From Victivallales bacterium (GTDB lineage Bacteria; Verrucomicrobiota; Lentisphaeria; Victivallales; JAADHT01), in the NCBI GenBank assembly GCA_016930955.1, contig JAFGFR010000047.1:1-13166 (forward strand): a stretch of DNA of 13,166 bases, read 5' to 3'. Below, one piece after another: positions 13,067 to 13,166 of the stretch (position 1 is the stretch's first letter; each line of letters opens with the position of its first letter). The notes beneath the pieces are model-generated. The model was not told where the DNA came from. It made no database searches and was given only the letters and a program-made list of their open reading frames with translations. The translations under genes were made by a program, and so were the position numbers.

Positions 13067-13166
13067 ATGTTCAGAAGAATACTGATAGCAAACCGCGGCG
13101 AGATCGCCCTGCGTGTCATACGCGCATGCAGGGAGATGGGGATCGAGACCGTCGCCGTGTACTCCA
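13067..13166 (+). CDS. accC: Biotin carboxylase of acetyl-CoA carboxylase, N-terminal part
   Basis: Only the first 33 codons are in the window. They read M-F-R-R-I-L-I-A-N-R-G-E-I-A-L-R-V-I-R-A-C, then G-I-E-T-V-A-V-Y-S, the invariant opening of biotin carboxylases (pre-ATP-grasp fold). Its position directly behind accB confirms the subunit. A weak CGGAAAA lies upstream of the ATG. The catalytic part is beyond the right edge. Confidence 0.96.
   Translation, partial: MFRRILIANRGEIALRVIRACREMGIETVAVYS

Noticed and set aside
1..13166. tRNA, rRNA, transposase or integrase genes
   Set aside because: None seen on reading both strands; no insertion-sequence ends flank the breakpoint.

Overview
The window comes from a Gram-negative bacterium of moderately high GC content. 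It has lipoproteins with clear lipoboxes, an AsmA-type inner-membrane protein and a periplasmic YfaP/DUF2135-type protein. The mix of CBM9 and beta-helix polysaccharide-acting genes, the COG3014-type lipoprotein and the GTCGGAC/GTCCGAC tandem repeats fits the PVC group (Lentisphaerota or Kiritimatiellota). That placement is a guess from gene content and no marker gene proves it. Stop/start overlaps of the form ATGA are used throughout, so translational coupling is the rule here.

Layout. (1) 1-337, minus: the start of a COG3014-like lipoprotein gene that leaves the window. (2) 338-663: a gene-free stretch holding its promoter, a decayed fragment of a YgjP-type metallopeptidase gene, an array of six 9-bp units that folds back on itself, and a copy of a short repeat also found at 7838-7920. 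(3) 664-3918, minus: the wreck of a type I restriction-modification operon. It contains the C-terminal part of hsdM, a 792-residue in-frame chimera of a DUF1016 N-terminal domain with the rear of HsdR, and a YgjP-like metallopeptidase. No specificity subunit, methylase catalytic motif, Walker A motif or nuclease domain remains. (4) At about 3912-3925 hsdM stops abruptly and meets, on the opposite strand, the tail of a CBM9-domain protein whose front is missing (3925-4188). This is a real rearrangement or an assembly join. (5) 4297-7840, plus: a three-gene operon (beta-helix glycoside-hydrolase-like protein, orphan membrane histidine kinase, SAM methyltransferase) with two ATGA overlaps and a likely leaderless promoter. 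(6) 7838-7920: an 83-bp inverted repeat between convergent operons. (7) 7934-11872, minus: a tightly packed five-gene operon, YfaP-like protein, AsmA-like protein, small lipoprotein, parvulin, recF. (8) 12071-end, plus: aroQ, accB and the first codons of accC.

How they work together. The aroQ-accB-accC block is ordinary metabolism (shikimate pathway and start of fatty-acid synthesis). The five-gene minus operon couples envelope proteins to a recombination protein. The three-gene plus operon suggests sensing, with a carbohydrate-related and a methylation output that cannot be named. The restriction remnant cannot restrict or methylate as it stands. Its continued open frames and coupled starts mean either that the damage is recent or that some residual part is still used.
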